Source: Bacteroidales bacterium (GTDB taxonomy: Bacteria; Bacteroidota; Bacteroidia; Bacteroidales; UBA3824). From it: a stretch of 41,249 nucleotides of DNA. The notes below the pieces were generated by a model. It was given only the letters and a program-made list of their open reading frames with translations, had not been told where the DNA came from and made no database searches. The stretch spans positions 1 to 41,249 of the forward strand of contig JAGCYI010000270.1 of the NCBI GenBank assembly GCA_017960885.1, given 5' to 3'. The position numbers and the translations under genes are program-made. Positions 1-8,361 of the stretch are shown piece by piece. The first letter of the stretch is position 1. Each line of letters starts with the position of its first letter.

Positions 1-3000
1 GCCTTGGTGGTTTTCCAATCGTTGGTCTGCTTGTTTTTCAAGAGCCAAATCTTCAATAGGTCAACGGTTTCTTGGTCGTTGCCCACCTCGTCGAACGCCT
101 CAATGATGATAGCCTGAGTTTCGATGGGCGCCTGATGCCAAAGGAATCCGGCGAGATTGTCCACAAAGTACATTCCCATCTCCTCCGATGTGGTGGATCT
201 CTCTTTGAGCGACACGAGAATCTGCTTGGGAACGGCTGTGCTGCCAAAACGGTTGAGAGCCAAGCAAATCATTGCCTGAGAGTATTTTCCGCACGAGAGC
301 CAATATTTTTCAGCCTTGCCGTTAAAGAATTCAAACGCCTCTTTGGCTTTGCCGGTGATGGCTTTTTCCTTAAAGAAACTGCGGGTGTAAAGATAGTCGA
401 TAGCAGTGAACGACAAGAAGTTGCCCTCTTTCAACTCTTTATCGGAGTATAAACGTTTCAACTCCTTGTAATACTTGGCAATCATATCGTCGATATAGTC
501 AACAGCCTTGTCGGCCATACGTGCGTTTTGCGGAGCGTCGAAGGTCTTGATACCAAGGCGTTTGAGATGTCCGATACCCGAAACAATCTGCATAGTTACA
601 TAGTCGCTTTCGGGCATACCGTCGAACCACGGCCAACCGCCTGAGGGATATTGGTTTTTGCGGAGTTTTTCTAAGGTCTTGGTCTCCTCGCCTGCTATGC
701 GGTTAAGGTCGAAAAGCAATCCTACACGTTTTTTGCGCTCGGTTTCGTTTGCGCCCTGCATTACCCAAGGAGTCTCTTGAAGAAGCACTGATTTGAGTTC
801 CTCGTTCTTTTCGAGATTTGATATAAGTTCCTTGCTGTCAGTGTTTTTCCAAGCGTCGAACACAGCCTTGATTTTGGGCGACGAGTTGGCAATGTGAGCG
901 GCAATGCTGTTGGCATACAAACGGCTGAATGTCTGCTCGTTGCATTCGTAGGGATATTCCATCATATAGGGCAGAGCCTGAATTGCGTACCAAGCGGGAT
1001 TGGAGGTAAATTCCAACGTGAGTTTGTGGTGGCGCAATGTGGAAGAATTGCCCGAGTTGATGAGTTTTTCAAATTTGTAATCCTTTGATTTTCCACCGTT
1101 TATTGGCAAAGGCAACGATTCGGTAACCAACATACGGTTGCTCATTACGGGAATAACCTTCTGTTCGCCGTCGGCAAAGTTGCCCGACTTGGCTATCACC
1201 TTGTAAGCCAATGCGCTATAACGCTCAGGAATTTGCAATTCGTATTCCAAAGCGGCGTTTCCTCCCGCCTTGCAGGTGAACGACTGCTTGGCATTCTTCA
1301 TTATCACGCCGTCAACCTTCTTGTCGGTGAAGGGGTCGAAAATTTCGAGTGTTACATCTCCCGAAAGCGGCTGCTCGGTTAGGTTGCCCACTTTTACGGG
1401 AAGTATTATGCGGTCGTTTTCGCGGAAAAATCTCGGCGCATTGGGCTGAACCATAAGTTGTTTCTGAGTTACCAACTCTTTGGTGGCGTTTACATACTGC
1501 AACTGTTTGGTGTGGGCTATGCCAAGCATTTTCCACGTGGTGAGCGATTCGGGAATTGTAAACTCTACCGAAATCTCGCCATTCTCGTCGGTGCGGAGTT
1601 CAGGATAGAAAAACGCCGTTTCGTTGAAGTTTTCGCGGACCTTCACCTCGGGTTCGGGCTCGGGTTCTGCACCTGTGGCCTTGGTTGCCATCATCATATT
1701 AGCCATATTGCTCTCCATCTTGGCGTTAGACTGCATAGCGTCGGCCTGAGCCATTGCCATCATAGGCACTGCTGCCTCTTCGTCGGCACATTCAGCAACG
1801 GCATCTTCCATCATAGCCATCTTGCGCGTTACCCTGCCGCGACCTGTTACACCGAGCGCCATACCTTCCAACATCATCATACCACGTCGCGGTGTGCGGT
1901 AATAGTAGTCGAACCAATAAAGTTTGCCATAACTGCAAGAGTACCATTGTCTTTCAACTTGGCGATTGTAAATGTTTGACGAACTTATTGTGCCAAACGA
2001 CGAGGTGTTGAAATAGAGCGAGCAAGATGTGTATCGCGACGGGAAACTGATGTTGCAGCGGTTGGCCACAAATGCGTCGAGCGACTTGTCGTAAAGTGTG
2101 GCAACCATTTCGGCAGATACGTTGCGACCTTGATAGTCGGTGATTTTCAGTCGCCAAGTCTCTTTTTCGCCGGGCTGCAACTTGTCGCGGAACGATAGGT
2201 AGTCAACCTTTAAGTTGCGCTCCAAATCAGGAACCGACACGTCAACGTATTTATAGTAAGTTTGGTTGTTGTAAACAAGGTGGAACATCAGTCTGAGTCC
2301 GCCTATATGTTCTTCTTTTACAGGAATTTCGATAATATTGGTGGCATTGCTGAGGCTGATGTATTCGCAATTCAACTCCTTGTTGCCGTAGAACAGTTTG
2401 TAGAGGATTTTTGCATCCTTAACCGACGTACCCAACAAAACCTTGGCAACATCGCCCGGACGGTGGTCTTTGGTAAGCACCACAGCGTCGAGGAAAGTGG
2501 GCTGAGGCAGTTTCTTGTCGGAAGCGTCCATCACGGTAAAGTACGACTGTTTTTTAATCTCGCGACCTGTTTTTGGGTCTTTGGCAGAAATTTCTATCAC
2601 GTAAGAGCCTGATTCTGCATTCTTTAACTCATCAAAAGCATAGGTTGTAGATTTTTCGGTGTCGAAATCGCGTGAGGCCACCACTGCGCCCTTGGCAAAG
2701 TATTCGGGTTCGTCTTCCTTGCCGTAGACATATCCCGGAAGGAGTTTTTGCCATTCGTCCTTGGTGTAGGAATAAGTGTTGGGAGTGTTCCAACGGCGAT
2801 GTTTCAAAAGTCCGTTGTCGGTGAGGCGCGAAATGGTGAGTTTGCCCTTGACATTCAGGGGCGAATAATCAAGATTATATGCGCCGACAGAGGCTTTGAA
2901 TTCCGAATCGCGGAAATTGCGGCTTGACATCGACACAGAGAGGTCGAGCGACGAGTAACCCACTGTTACACTTTGCGATGCGGTACGTGTTTCGCCGCTG

Positions 3001-5429
3001 TGGTCGGTAATTTCCACCGAAGTGATATAGTTGAAAGCCACGTCGGGAGTAGTGCCCGCCATAGCATCGGGAACTGCCTTGAAAGTGAATTTGAAATCAC
3101 CGTTTTCGTCGGCGTTGACCGTGCCGTGAACAATCTCCACAGGGTTTTCGTTCAGGCGCATAAAGTAAAAATGACGGCGGAAATCGAACTGCGGACGGCG
3201 TTGAACACGGAATTTAACCTCGGCACCGTCGATCTTCATTCCCGAATAACTTTTGGCAGAACCTGTTACGGTAATTTCATCGTTAACAAGGTACAAACCC
3301 TCTATGTTGTTGAGACTTACCTCAAAAGTGGGACGTTTGTACTCTTCCACCCTGATTTCCTTGCGGTAAGTGTGGTTTACAACAATGGTCATACGTCCGT
3401 TGAGCAGTCCTGTGGGAATCTGCAACGTGCCCGAGAATGTGCCGTACTCATTGGTTGCGCCTCGTGCAAAAGCAATCTCCTTTTGGTTGACATCACGCAG
3501 CGACACGCCGAGAGTCTTGTTTGCCACAGGCTTAGAATTGCGGTCGGCGTCGGTACGGATATCGTAACACTTGAAATAAACCGTTTGTCCGGGGCGGTAG
3601 ATAGCACGGTCGGTAAATACTTGAACACTCTCATTTTCAGGACTTTGGTCATAGTTTTGAAAATGGAGGTAGTTAATATATAAGGTGTCCTTGTTAGGAC
3701 CTGATGCTTTGAGTTTGTAACTGTAAATTTCCTTAGAATACTGAGAAACAAGCGCATAGCCGTTTTTGTCGGTCTTCACCTCCGAAGCCTTCGACCAAAC
3801 ATATTTGCGGCGGAGTTTGCTGTATTCCTCGTAATAGAGCGTGAGAGTTGCGCCCTCGATAGGATTGCCCGTGGTGCGCGAGGTTACATAGCACTGCTGC
3901 GAAAAGTTTGTAGGCGTGGACATCATTGTCACCACCAAGTCAGAAACCCGGAAAGTGGAGAGGCGCACGCAAGTATTTTCGGCAAAATTCTCAGAGTCGC
4001 CAATGATAAGAATGTAGAAACCGTTTTCAGTGATTTTTGGAACAACGATTTCGGTGGTGCGGTTGAGAAAGTCCTTCTTGTCGGGAATCTCCTTTGAGAA
4101 TGTGTGTATAGGGGTGCTTTTTTTCAGAATTGTGCTGAAACGCTTGTCGTAGTTATATTCGGTTTTGATTTCCTCGTAAGTATCCTCATCGATCTTGGCA
4201 ACACGTACATAAAGTTTGGAAATGTTCTTGTAATTCACCAAGACAGGGAAATTGGCATTAGGTTGGACAACCTCCTCGGTGTTAAACGAAAAGTCCTTAT
4301 CCTCCAAAAGTTTCATAAGGTTAAACGCAGCCGTCTTATACTCCTTGTCGGCGTTTTCGTCTGCCACAATCTTAGAGCAAATATCGTGAGCCATAGAGCG
4401 GTAACTGCTGTTGCCCTCGCCAAACTCCTTCACATTTTCCACTTGGGTATAGTAGAATTGGGCAAGGGTAAAGTCGATAGCCGCCTTGTATTTCGACTTA
4501 GAAAAACGCTTCTGCAAGGTTTCGAGAGTCGTCTTCATAAGTTCCATCTTGTTGTCTTGCGACGACTTGTTTGCCACAAAGTCCAAACGGTAAAGTTCGA
4601 AATCCAAAAGGGCGTCGTCGTTGCCTGCCTGAGTGCGTAGGCGTGCCATCTGCTGCAAAATCTTGGCGGCGTTGTAGTTTAGCGAGAGCGAATCGTCGCA
4701 TTTGATATCAAGGTCGGCAAACTTCTGCAAATCAAAATATTCCTCGCCGGCATAAAAGAAAGTCTCGGGCGTGGGCGAACGCATCTCCTTTATAATGTCC
4801 AAAGCCTCGTAAGCCACATAATCGTAAATTGTGGGACGGCAAAACGACGGTTTAGAACCCTTACGCGCCACCGTGGGGAAATCGTCGGCGGTATATTTCA
4901 ACAGAGTTTCGGGCTCTTGCAAAGCCTTGTGGATATATTTAAGAGCCTCAGTATTAATCATATCAATAGTCCACGTTTCGAGGTCGGGATTGTCGAAGCC
5001 CTCGGTGTTGGTACGGCGGATAATTGAGTAATAGTTTTCGTTTGAATACTGCTTGTAAAGTTGCGCCACAAGAATGTAAAGCACTGATTTTTGGGGCATT
5101 GCCACCTCATCGGCATCCTTTATAAGACGGTCGAGATGGGTTTGAAACAGCGAGTCCTCAAACTGCTGCTTCATCTTCATCTTGTAAATTGAAGATTTGA
5201 TAAGTTGGTCGCCGTTGTTGTCGGCCTTGGCTTGGGTGTAGATTTTTTCCACTATTTCGAGAGCGCTTTTCGGCTGTCCTTTCGACTCAAAAGCGGTCAC
5301 CTCCTTCCATAGTTCTTTGTAATCGTCAGGTGGTATCATATTATTAAGGTTTAAATTGTTATCGGTAAAATGTTTAGCCGCAAACCACAGCAAAAACGGC
5401 AAAACGAATATAAAAACGGTGTTTTTCAT
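1..5429 (-). CDS. Alpha-2-macroglobulin family protein (3' end outside window)
   Basis: Envelope protein of the bacterial alpha-2-macroglobulin family, which is thought to trap proteases in the periplasm. The reading frame is open from the ATG at 5429 to the left edge, giving 1809 residues without a stop; the C-terminus is missing. Residues 1-20 are hydrophobic (signal peptide or anchor). A helical N-terminal region follows, then an MG2 signature at about residues 604-620 (VFTDRAIYRPGQTVYFK). A methionine-rich bait-like stretch lies at residues 1184-1247. A thioester-type motif CNEQ sits at residues 1496-1499 inside YPYECNEQTF, followed by the start of the alpha/alpha-toroid (complement-like) domain. 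Bacteroidetes members are usually about 1900-2000 residues, so roughly 100-200 are lost. No PBP1c gene, the usual enterobacterial partner, is visible. Its promoter lies in the 77-nt repeat just upstream. Confidence 0.93.
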   Translation of the reverse strand, partial: MKNTVFIFVLPFLLWFAAKHFTDNNLNLNNMIPPDDYKELWKEVTAFESKGQPKSALEIVEKIYTQAKADNNGDQLIKSSIYKMKMKQQFEDSLFQTHLDRLIKDADEVAMPQKSVLYILVAQLYKQYSNENYYSIIRRTNTEGFDNPDLETWTIDMINTEALKYIHKALQEPETLLKYTADDFPTVARKGSKPSFCRPTIYDYVAYEALDIIKEMRSPTPETFFYAGEEYFDLQKFADLDIKCDDSLSLNYNAAKILQQMARLRTQAGNDDALLDFELYRLDFVANKSSQDNKMELMKTTLETLQKRFSKSKYKAAIDFTLAQFYYTQVENVKEFGEGNSSYRSMAHDICSKIVADENADKEYKTAAFNLMKLLEDKDFSFNTEEVVQPNANFPVLVNYKNISKLYVRVAKIDEDTYEEIKTEYNYDKRFSTILKKSTPIHTFSKEIPDKKDFLNRTTEIVVPKITENGFYILIIGDSENFAENTCVRLSTFRVSDLVVTMMSTPTNFSQQCYVTSRTTGNPIEGATLTLYYEEYSKLRRKYVWSKASEVKTDKNGYALVSQYSKEIYSYKLKASGPNKDTLYINYLHFQNYDQSPENESVQVFTDRAIYRPGQTVYFKCYDIRTDADRNSKPVANKTLGVSLRDVNQKEIAFARGATNEYGTFSGTLQIPTGLLNGRMTIVVNHTYRKEIRVEEYKRPTFEVSLNNIEGLYLVNDEITVTGSAKSYSGMKIDGAEVKFRVQRRPQFDFRRHFYFMRLNENPVEIVHGTVNADENGDFKFTFKAVPDAMAGTTPDVAFNYITSVEITDHSGETRTASQSVTVGYSSLDLSVSMSSRNFRDSEFKASVGAYNLDYSPLNVKGKLTISRLTDNGLLKHRRWNTPNTYSYTKDEWQKLLPGYVYGKEDEPEYFAKGAVVASRDFDTEKSTTYAFDELKNAESGSYVIEISAKDPKTGREIKKQSYFTVMDASDKKLPQPTFLDAVVLTKDHRPGDVAKVLLGTSVKDAKILYKLFYGNKELNCEYISLSNATNIIEIPVKEEHIGGLRLMFHLVYNNQTYYKYVDVSVPDLERNLKVDYLSFRDKLQPGEKETWRLKITDYQGRNVSAEMVATLYDKSLDAFVANRCNISFPSRYTSCSLYFNTSSFGTISSSNIYNRQVERQWYSCSYGKLYWFDYYYRTPRRGMMMLEGMALGVTGRGRVTRKMAMMEDAVAECADEEAAVPMMAMAQADAMQSNAKMESNMANMMMATKATGAEPEPEPEVKVRENFNETAFFYPELRTDENGEISVEFTIPESLTTWKMLGIAHTKQLQYVNATKELVTQKQLMVQPNAPRFFRENDRIILPVKVGNLTEQPLSGDVTLEIFDPFTDKKVDGVIMKNAKQSFTCKAGGNAALEYELQIPERYSALAYKVIAKSGNFADGEQKVIPVMSNRMLVTESLPLPINGGKSKDYKFEKLINSGNSSTLRHHKLTLEFTSNPAWYAIQALPYMMEYPYECNEQTFSRLYANSIAAHIANSSPKIKAVFDAWKNTDSKELISNLEKNEELKSVLLQETPWVMQGANETERKKRVGLLFDLNRIAGEETKTLEKLRKNQYPSGGWPWFDGMPESDYVTMQIVSGIGHLKRLGIKTFDAPQNARMADKAVDYIDDMIAKYYKELKRLYSDKELKEGNFLSFTAIDYLYTRSFFKEKAITGKAKEAFEFFNGKAEKYWLSCGKYSQAMICLALNRFGSTAVPKQILVSLKERSTTSEEMGMYFVDNLAGFLWHQAPIETQAIIIEAFDEVGNDQETVDLLKIWLLKNKQTNDWKTTK

Positions 5430-5498
5430 AGCATAAAATTTTTAGGTAAAGATACCTATATTTTTGCATAAAGGCAAGTGAAATGAAAGGGAAAATAT
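5422..5498 (-). repeat. 77-nt promoter/start repeat, copy 1
   Basis: This segment covers the first bases of the alpha-2-macroglobulin gene, its start codon, leader and promoter. It matches 8171-8247 in the same orientation with three substitutions and two compensating one-base indels over 77 nt, by direct alignment. Both copies contain the start codon followed by AAAAA, the -7 element and the -33 element. Similarity stops sharply beyond GAAAATAT at the distal end. It could be a segmental duplication or a copy of a dispersed regulatory element. Confidence 0.9.
5447..5478 (-). promoter_or_regulatory. Bacteroidetes-type promoter of the alpha-2-macroglobulin gene
   Basis: Read on the minus strand, CTTG (5478-5475) and TATCTTTA (5454-5447) are separated by 20 nt. 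The Bacteroidetes primary sigma factor consensus is TTTG, 19-21 nt, TAnnTTTG, so each box has one mismatch. The start codon is at 5429. The same pair with a 19-nt spacer occurs in the second copy of the repeat. Confidence 0.6.
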
Positions 5499-5553
5499 GT
5501 TAATAATTGTTAAATACGTTGAAGAAACGCATAACAACCACCCTGCAAAAATC

Positions 5554-5584
5554 TTTGGATATAAACTATTTTTTCTTATCTTTG
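5554..5584 (+). promoter_or_regulatory. Promoter of the AAA-ATPase gene
   Basis: TTTG at 5554-5557 and TATCTTTG at 5577-5584 are separated by exactly 19 nt, a perfect match to the Bacteroidetes consensus. The start codon of the next gene lies 25 nt further on at 5610, which supports that start. Confidence 0.8.
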
Positions 5585-5609
5585 CGGTTGAACAAAAGTC
5601 AAAACATCT

Positions 5610-7187
5610 ATGGCAAAAGAATTTAATACATCGGTTACCTGCGACCCGAAAATGCATTATATGGTGGACGTTTCCAAGAAAATGAAGGTTTTTGAAAACC
5701 TCATTGACAAGAAAAAATATTTCACCATTACACAAGCACGGCAGTTCGGCAAAACTTCTTCGCTGAAATGGATATATAACAACCTAAACAGCAGATACTT
5801 GGTGGTATCGATAAGTTTTGAAGATACTGAAGAGGACGACTGGATTAGTGCTGCCACATTCTACAAGACCTTTTGCGGATATATGGCTACGACGTTCAAG
5901 ACCAAAATATTAACTAAAAACGAGGAATACGAAAAGTTTTGGAATGACGCAAAAACAATCGAAGATCCCGACATCAAGTCTTTGTCGGAGAGGATAACCG
6001 AGTTTTGCCAATTGTCGTCAAAAAAAGTTATTCTGCTAATCGACGAGGTGGACAAGAGTCTCAACAACCAATTGTTTCTCAATTTTCTATCGATGCTGCG
6101 CAAAAAATACATCGACAGAGATATGACTGGCGATGACTCAACTTTTTGGTCGGTAGTACTCGCCGGCGTTTACGATATAAAAAACCTGAAACTAAAAATC
6201 CGCCCCGACGAACAGCACCAGTTCAATTCACCGTGGAACGTAGCCGCCGACTACGACCTCGACATGACCTTCAACCCACAGGAAATAAGCACAATGCTCA
6301 TCGATTATGAAAACGACTACCATTTTGGGTTCAATATACAGGAAATTTCGGAGGAAATATACAAATACACGTCTGGCTATCCTGTGCTTGTGAGCCGCAT
6401 ATGCAAAGAGATTGACGAGAATCTTGGCAAGGACTGGACTAAGGACGGTGTACTTAACGCAGTGAAAAGAACCCTAAAAGATAAAGATTTTACACTTTTG
6501 GACGACATATCTAAAAACTTACACCGCCATAAGGAACTGCACAATTTTATGTACGCCATTTCAATAAACAATATACAGTTTTCGTATTCTCCTATCGACC
6601 CAGTCATTAAAATGGCGATAATGTTCTCATACATAAAGGAAAACAACAACAATGTCGCCGTGCATAACCTGATTTTTGACGAGGCGTTCCACGCATTCTT
6701 CATCGAAGAATACAATAGAGAACACAATCAAACCAACAATGAATCTCCGTTTGGGTACGACTTCATCCAAAACGGCGACCTCAATATGGAGATGATAATC
6801 GGACGTTTCAAAGAGATAATGGCAAACCGTTACAAAGACTGCGACCAAAAGTTTCTCGAATACCACGGACGGCTGCTGTTCCTGTGCTTCTTAAAACCAA
6901 TCATCAACGGCACGGGCTTCTGCTACTTTGAGCCACAGACCAAGAACGGCGGACGTATGGATTTGATTGTCAATTATAATCAAAAAGAATACATCATCGA
7001 ACTCAAGATTTGGCGCGGCTCAAAATACGAGACCGACGGCAAAACGCAACTCGCCAATTACCTAAAACAGCGCAACCTCTCCGAAGGCTACCTAATCACA
7101 TTCTCGTTCCTCAAGGATAAAGTGGTGCAGGAAGAACCGCAATGGATTGAACACGAAGGTAAAAGGATTTATGAGGCGGTGATATAA
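5610..7187 (+). CDS. AAA-ATPase-like protein with C-terminal PD-(D/E)XK nuclease domain
   Basis: Protein of 525 residues in the AAA-ATPase-like/DUF1703 family, which is greatly expanded in Bacteroidetes. The N-terminus holds a P-loop variant (QARQFGKTS, residues 42-50) and a Walker B-like VILLIDEVDKSL near residues 142-153. The C-terminal domain shows GRMDLIV near residue 450 followed by EYIIELKIW, which fits the D...ExK metal site of the PD-(D/E)XK superfamily, and a later QLANYLKQ helix. There is no signal peptide, so it is cytoplasmic. The biological role of the family is not established; nuclease or defence roles are proposed. It stands alone with its own promoter, between two copies of a 77-nt repeat, and converges on the SUMF1 gene. 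Length is normal and the frame is intact. Confidence 0.9.
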   Translation: MAKEFNTSVTCDPKMHYMVDVSKKMKVFENLIDKKKYFTITQARQFGKTSSLKWIYNNLNSRYLVVSISFEDTEEDDWISAATFYKTFCGYMATTFKTKILTKNEEYEKFWNDAKTIEDPDIKSLSERITEFCQLSSKKVILLIDEVDKSLNNQLFLNFLSMLRKKYIDRDMTGDDSTFWSVVLAGVYDIKNLKLKIRPDEQHQFNSPWNVAADYDLDMTFNPQEISTMLIDYENDYHFGFNIQEISEEIYKYTSGYPVLVSRICKEIDENLGKDWTKDGVLNAVKRTLKDKDFTLLDDISKNLHRHKELHNFMYAISINNIQFSYSPIDPVIKMAIMFSYIKENNNNVAVHNLIFDEAFHAFFIEEYNREHNQTNNESPFGYDFIQNGDLNMEMIIGRFKEIMANRYKDCDQKFLEYHGRLLFLCFLKPIINGTGFCYFEPQTKNGGRMDLIVNYNQKEYIIELKIWRGSKYETDGKTQLANYLKQRNLSEGYLITFSFLKDKVVQEEPQWIEHEGKRIYEAVI

Positions 7188-7190
7188 AGG

Positions 7191-7208
7191 CATTCTTAAA
7201 AAAGAATG
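7191..7208. terminator. Short hairpin between convergent genes
   Basis: CATTCTT (7191-7197) and AAGAATG (7202-7208) form a perfect 7-bp stem with an AAAA loop, between two genes that end toward each other. Neither strand has a proper T-tract after the stem, so termination activity is uncertain. Confidence 0.35.
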
Positions 7209-7228
7209 ACGGGATATCAAAGTTTAAA

Positions 7229-8017
7229 CTATGGAACTAAGGCGAGGCGCAAACCGTAGAAGTCGCTCCTGTAGCCGGGGTAGTTGTAGTTACGAAAAGC
7301 AACGCGACAGTTGTAAGCGTTGAAGCTCCACGAGCCACCACGAAGCACGCGGTCAGAACCCGAAGAAGGACCTTGTGGATTATTAGAAGGACTATTTTTA
7401 TAATAATCAGAAGCATACCAATCGTTGCACCATTCATAAACATTGCCCGACATATCGTAGATACCGAGAGAATTTGGTTTCTTTTGGGCAACAGGCATAG
7501 TTGTTGTAGTTGTTATTGTCCGATTTTTATCATTATCAGCCCAATATCCATACCAAGCCACTTCTGCCAAATTATCACTACCGCTATATTTAGTACCTCC
7601 ACTCTTTCCACCTCGGGCGGCAAATTCCCATTCTGCTTCGGTGGGGAGGCGGAATTTCTTGCCTGTTTTTTCGTTAAGTTTTTTAATAAATATTTGACAA
7701 TCGTTCCAAGAAACATTTTCAACAGGATAATTATCACCTTTTTTGAAATCACTCGGATTATCACCCATCACATCCTTCCAAAGTTCTTGGGTAACTTCGG
7801 TTTCGCCGATATAGAAAGTGCTAACCGACACCGAATGAGGTGGTTTTTCATCGTAATTGCCATCGTTAGACCCCATAGTAAACGTGCCTCCGGGGACGCG
7901 AATCATATAGCCATAGGTTTTACCGTCAAAGGCGATAGGAATTTTATCACTCGATTCTTGGCAATAAAAATTGAGACTGCCTAACATTATTAATAGTGCC
8001 AACAATAATGATTTCAT
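7229..8017 (-). CDS. Secreted SUMF1/formylglycine-generating-enzyme-like domain protein
   Basis: Protein of 262 residues with a signal peptide (about residues 1-19) and one SUMF1 domain filling the rest. Typical family motifs are visible: GGTFTMGS near residue 44, RLPTEAEWEFAARGG, MSGNVYEWCNDW near residue 190, and RGGSWSFNAYNCR near residue 226. In true formylglycine-generating enzymes two cysteines follow RGGS(F/W); here the first position is not cysteine and only the second is kept, so sulfatase activation is unlikely. Related Bacteroidetes proteins are often lectin-like or structural envelope proteins. It lies 35 nt after a 41-codon ORF and is probably read from the promoter in the second 77-nt repeat. 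Confidence 0.88.
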   Translation of the reverse strand: MKSLLLALLIMLGSLNFYCQESSDKIPIAFDGKTYGYMIRVPGGTFTMGSNDGNYDEKPPHSVSVSTFYIGETEVTQELWKDVMGDNPSDFKKGDNYPVENVSWNDCQIFIKKLNEKTGKKFRLPTEAEWEFAARGGKSGGTKYSGSDNLAEVAWYGYWADNDKNRTITTTTTMPVAQKKPNSLGIYDMSGNVYEWCNDWYASDYYKNSPSNNPQGPSSGSDRVLRGGSWSFNAYNCRVAFRNYNYPGYRSDFYGLRLALVP

Positions 8018-8052
8018 AATTAAAATAGATTTGTGAACAAAAAATCAAATAT

Positions 8053-8178
8053 TTACTCCTCCGTCTCCCCATCTTCTTTGGTATAGCCGTAGCCATAGCC
8101 GTATCCATAGCCGTAACGTCCATTGACAGTTTTTGAACCATTGAGAAGGATGTTCATACTCGGAAGTTTATTTTTCAT
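8053..8178 (-). pseudogene. 41-codon ORF resembling a tyrosine-kinase (Wzc-type) C-terminal tail
   Basis: An ATG at 8178 opens a 41-residue frame ending at 8053. Residues 8-20 (MNILLNGSKTVNG) are followed by RYGYGYGYGYGYTKED and an acidic end. This is the pattern of the C-terminal tail of bacterial tyrosine autokinases of the Wzc/BY-kinase type in Bacteroidetes: a final beta-strand 'hLN', a linker, then a GY repeat with autophosphorylated tyrosines. No kinase Walker motifs are present. The start codon lies within the second 77-nt repeat, so the tail appears to have been joined to a duplicated promoter and start. It could be a gene remnant or an expressed small peptide. The family assignment rests on pattern recall, not on a search. 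Confidence 0.6.
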
Positions 8179-8247
8179 AGCAAAAAATTTTTTAGGTAAA
8201 GATACTATATTTTTGCAAAAAGGCAAGTGAAATGAAACGGAAAATAT
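8171..8247 (-). repeat. 77-nt promoter/start repeat, copy 2
   Basis: Second copy of the segment at 5422-5498, in the same orientation and of the same length, about 94% identical. It includes TTTTTCATAGC (start codon region), the promoter boxes and AAGTGAAATGAAA. No third copy was seen in the window. Confidence 0.9.
8197..8227 (-). promoter_or_regulatory. Duplicated promoter driving the mini-ORF and SUMF1 gene
   Basis: On the minus strand CTTG (8227-8224) and TATCTTTA (8204-8197) are 19 nt apart. The arrangement is the same as in copy 1, where the spacer is 20 nt because of a one-base indel. The first start codon downstream is at 8178. Confidence 0.6.
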
Positions 8248-8286
8248 ACAATATAATTTTTACCAAATCTTTTTATTGAAAAAAAA

Positions 8287-8294
8287 TATCTTTG
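8287..8294 (+). promoter_or_regulatory. Probable -7 box of the glycine-rich protein gene
   Basis: TATCTTTG at 8287-8294 matches the Bacteroidetes -7 consensus, 67 nt before the start codon at 8362. A convincing TTTG box at 19-21 nt upstream is missing; only T-rich sequence is present there. Confidence 0.45.
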
Positions 8295-8361
8295 CTCTTG
8301 ACTTTTACAAAAAAACTCCTTAACTTGTCTACGAATTTAAACACAAAAAAAATCTAATAAA

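Noticed and set aside
2973..3683. 236-codon plus-strand ORF
   Set aside because: It lies opposite the alpha-2-macroglobulin gene, whose frame carries clear domain motifs; the ORF has no recognisable features.
4104..4640. 178-codon plus-strand ORF
   Set aside because: Antisense shadow of the alpha-2-macroglobulin gene, without promoter or family features.
7229..8017. SUMF1 protein as an active formylglycine-generating enzyme
   Set aside because: Only one of the two active-site cysteine positions after RGGSW is cysteine, and no sulfatase gene is nearby.
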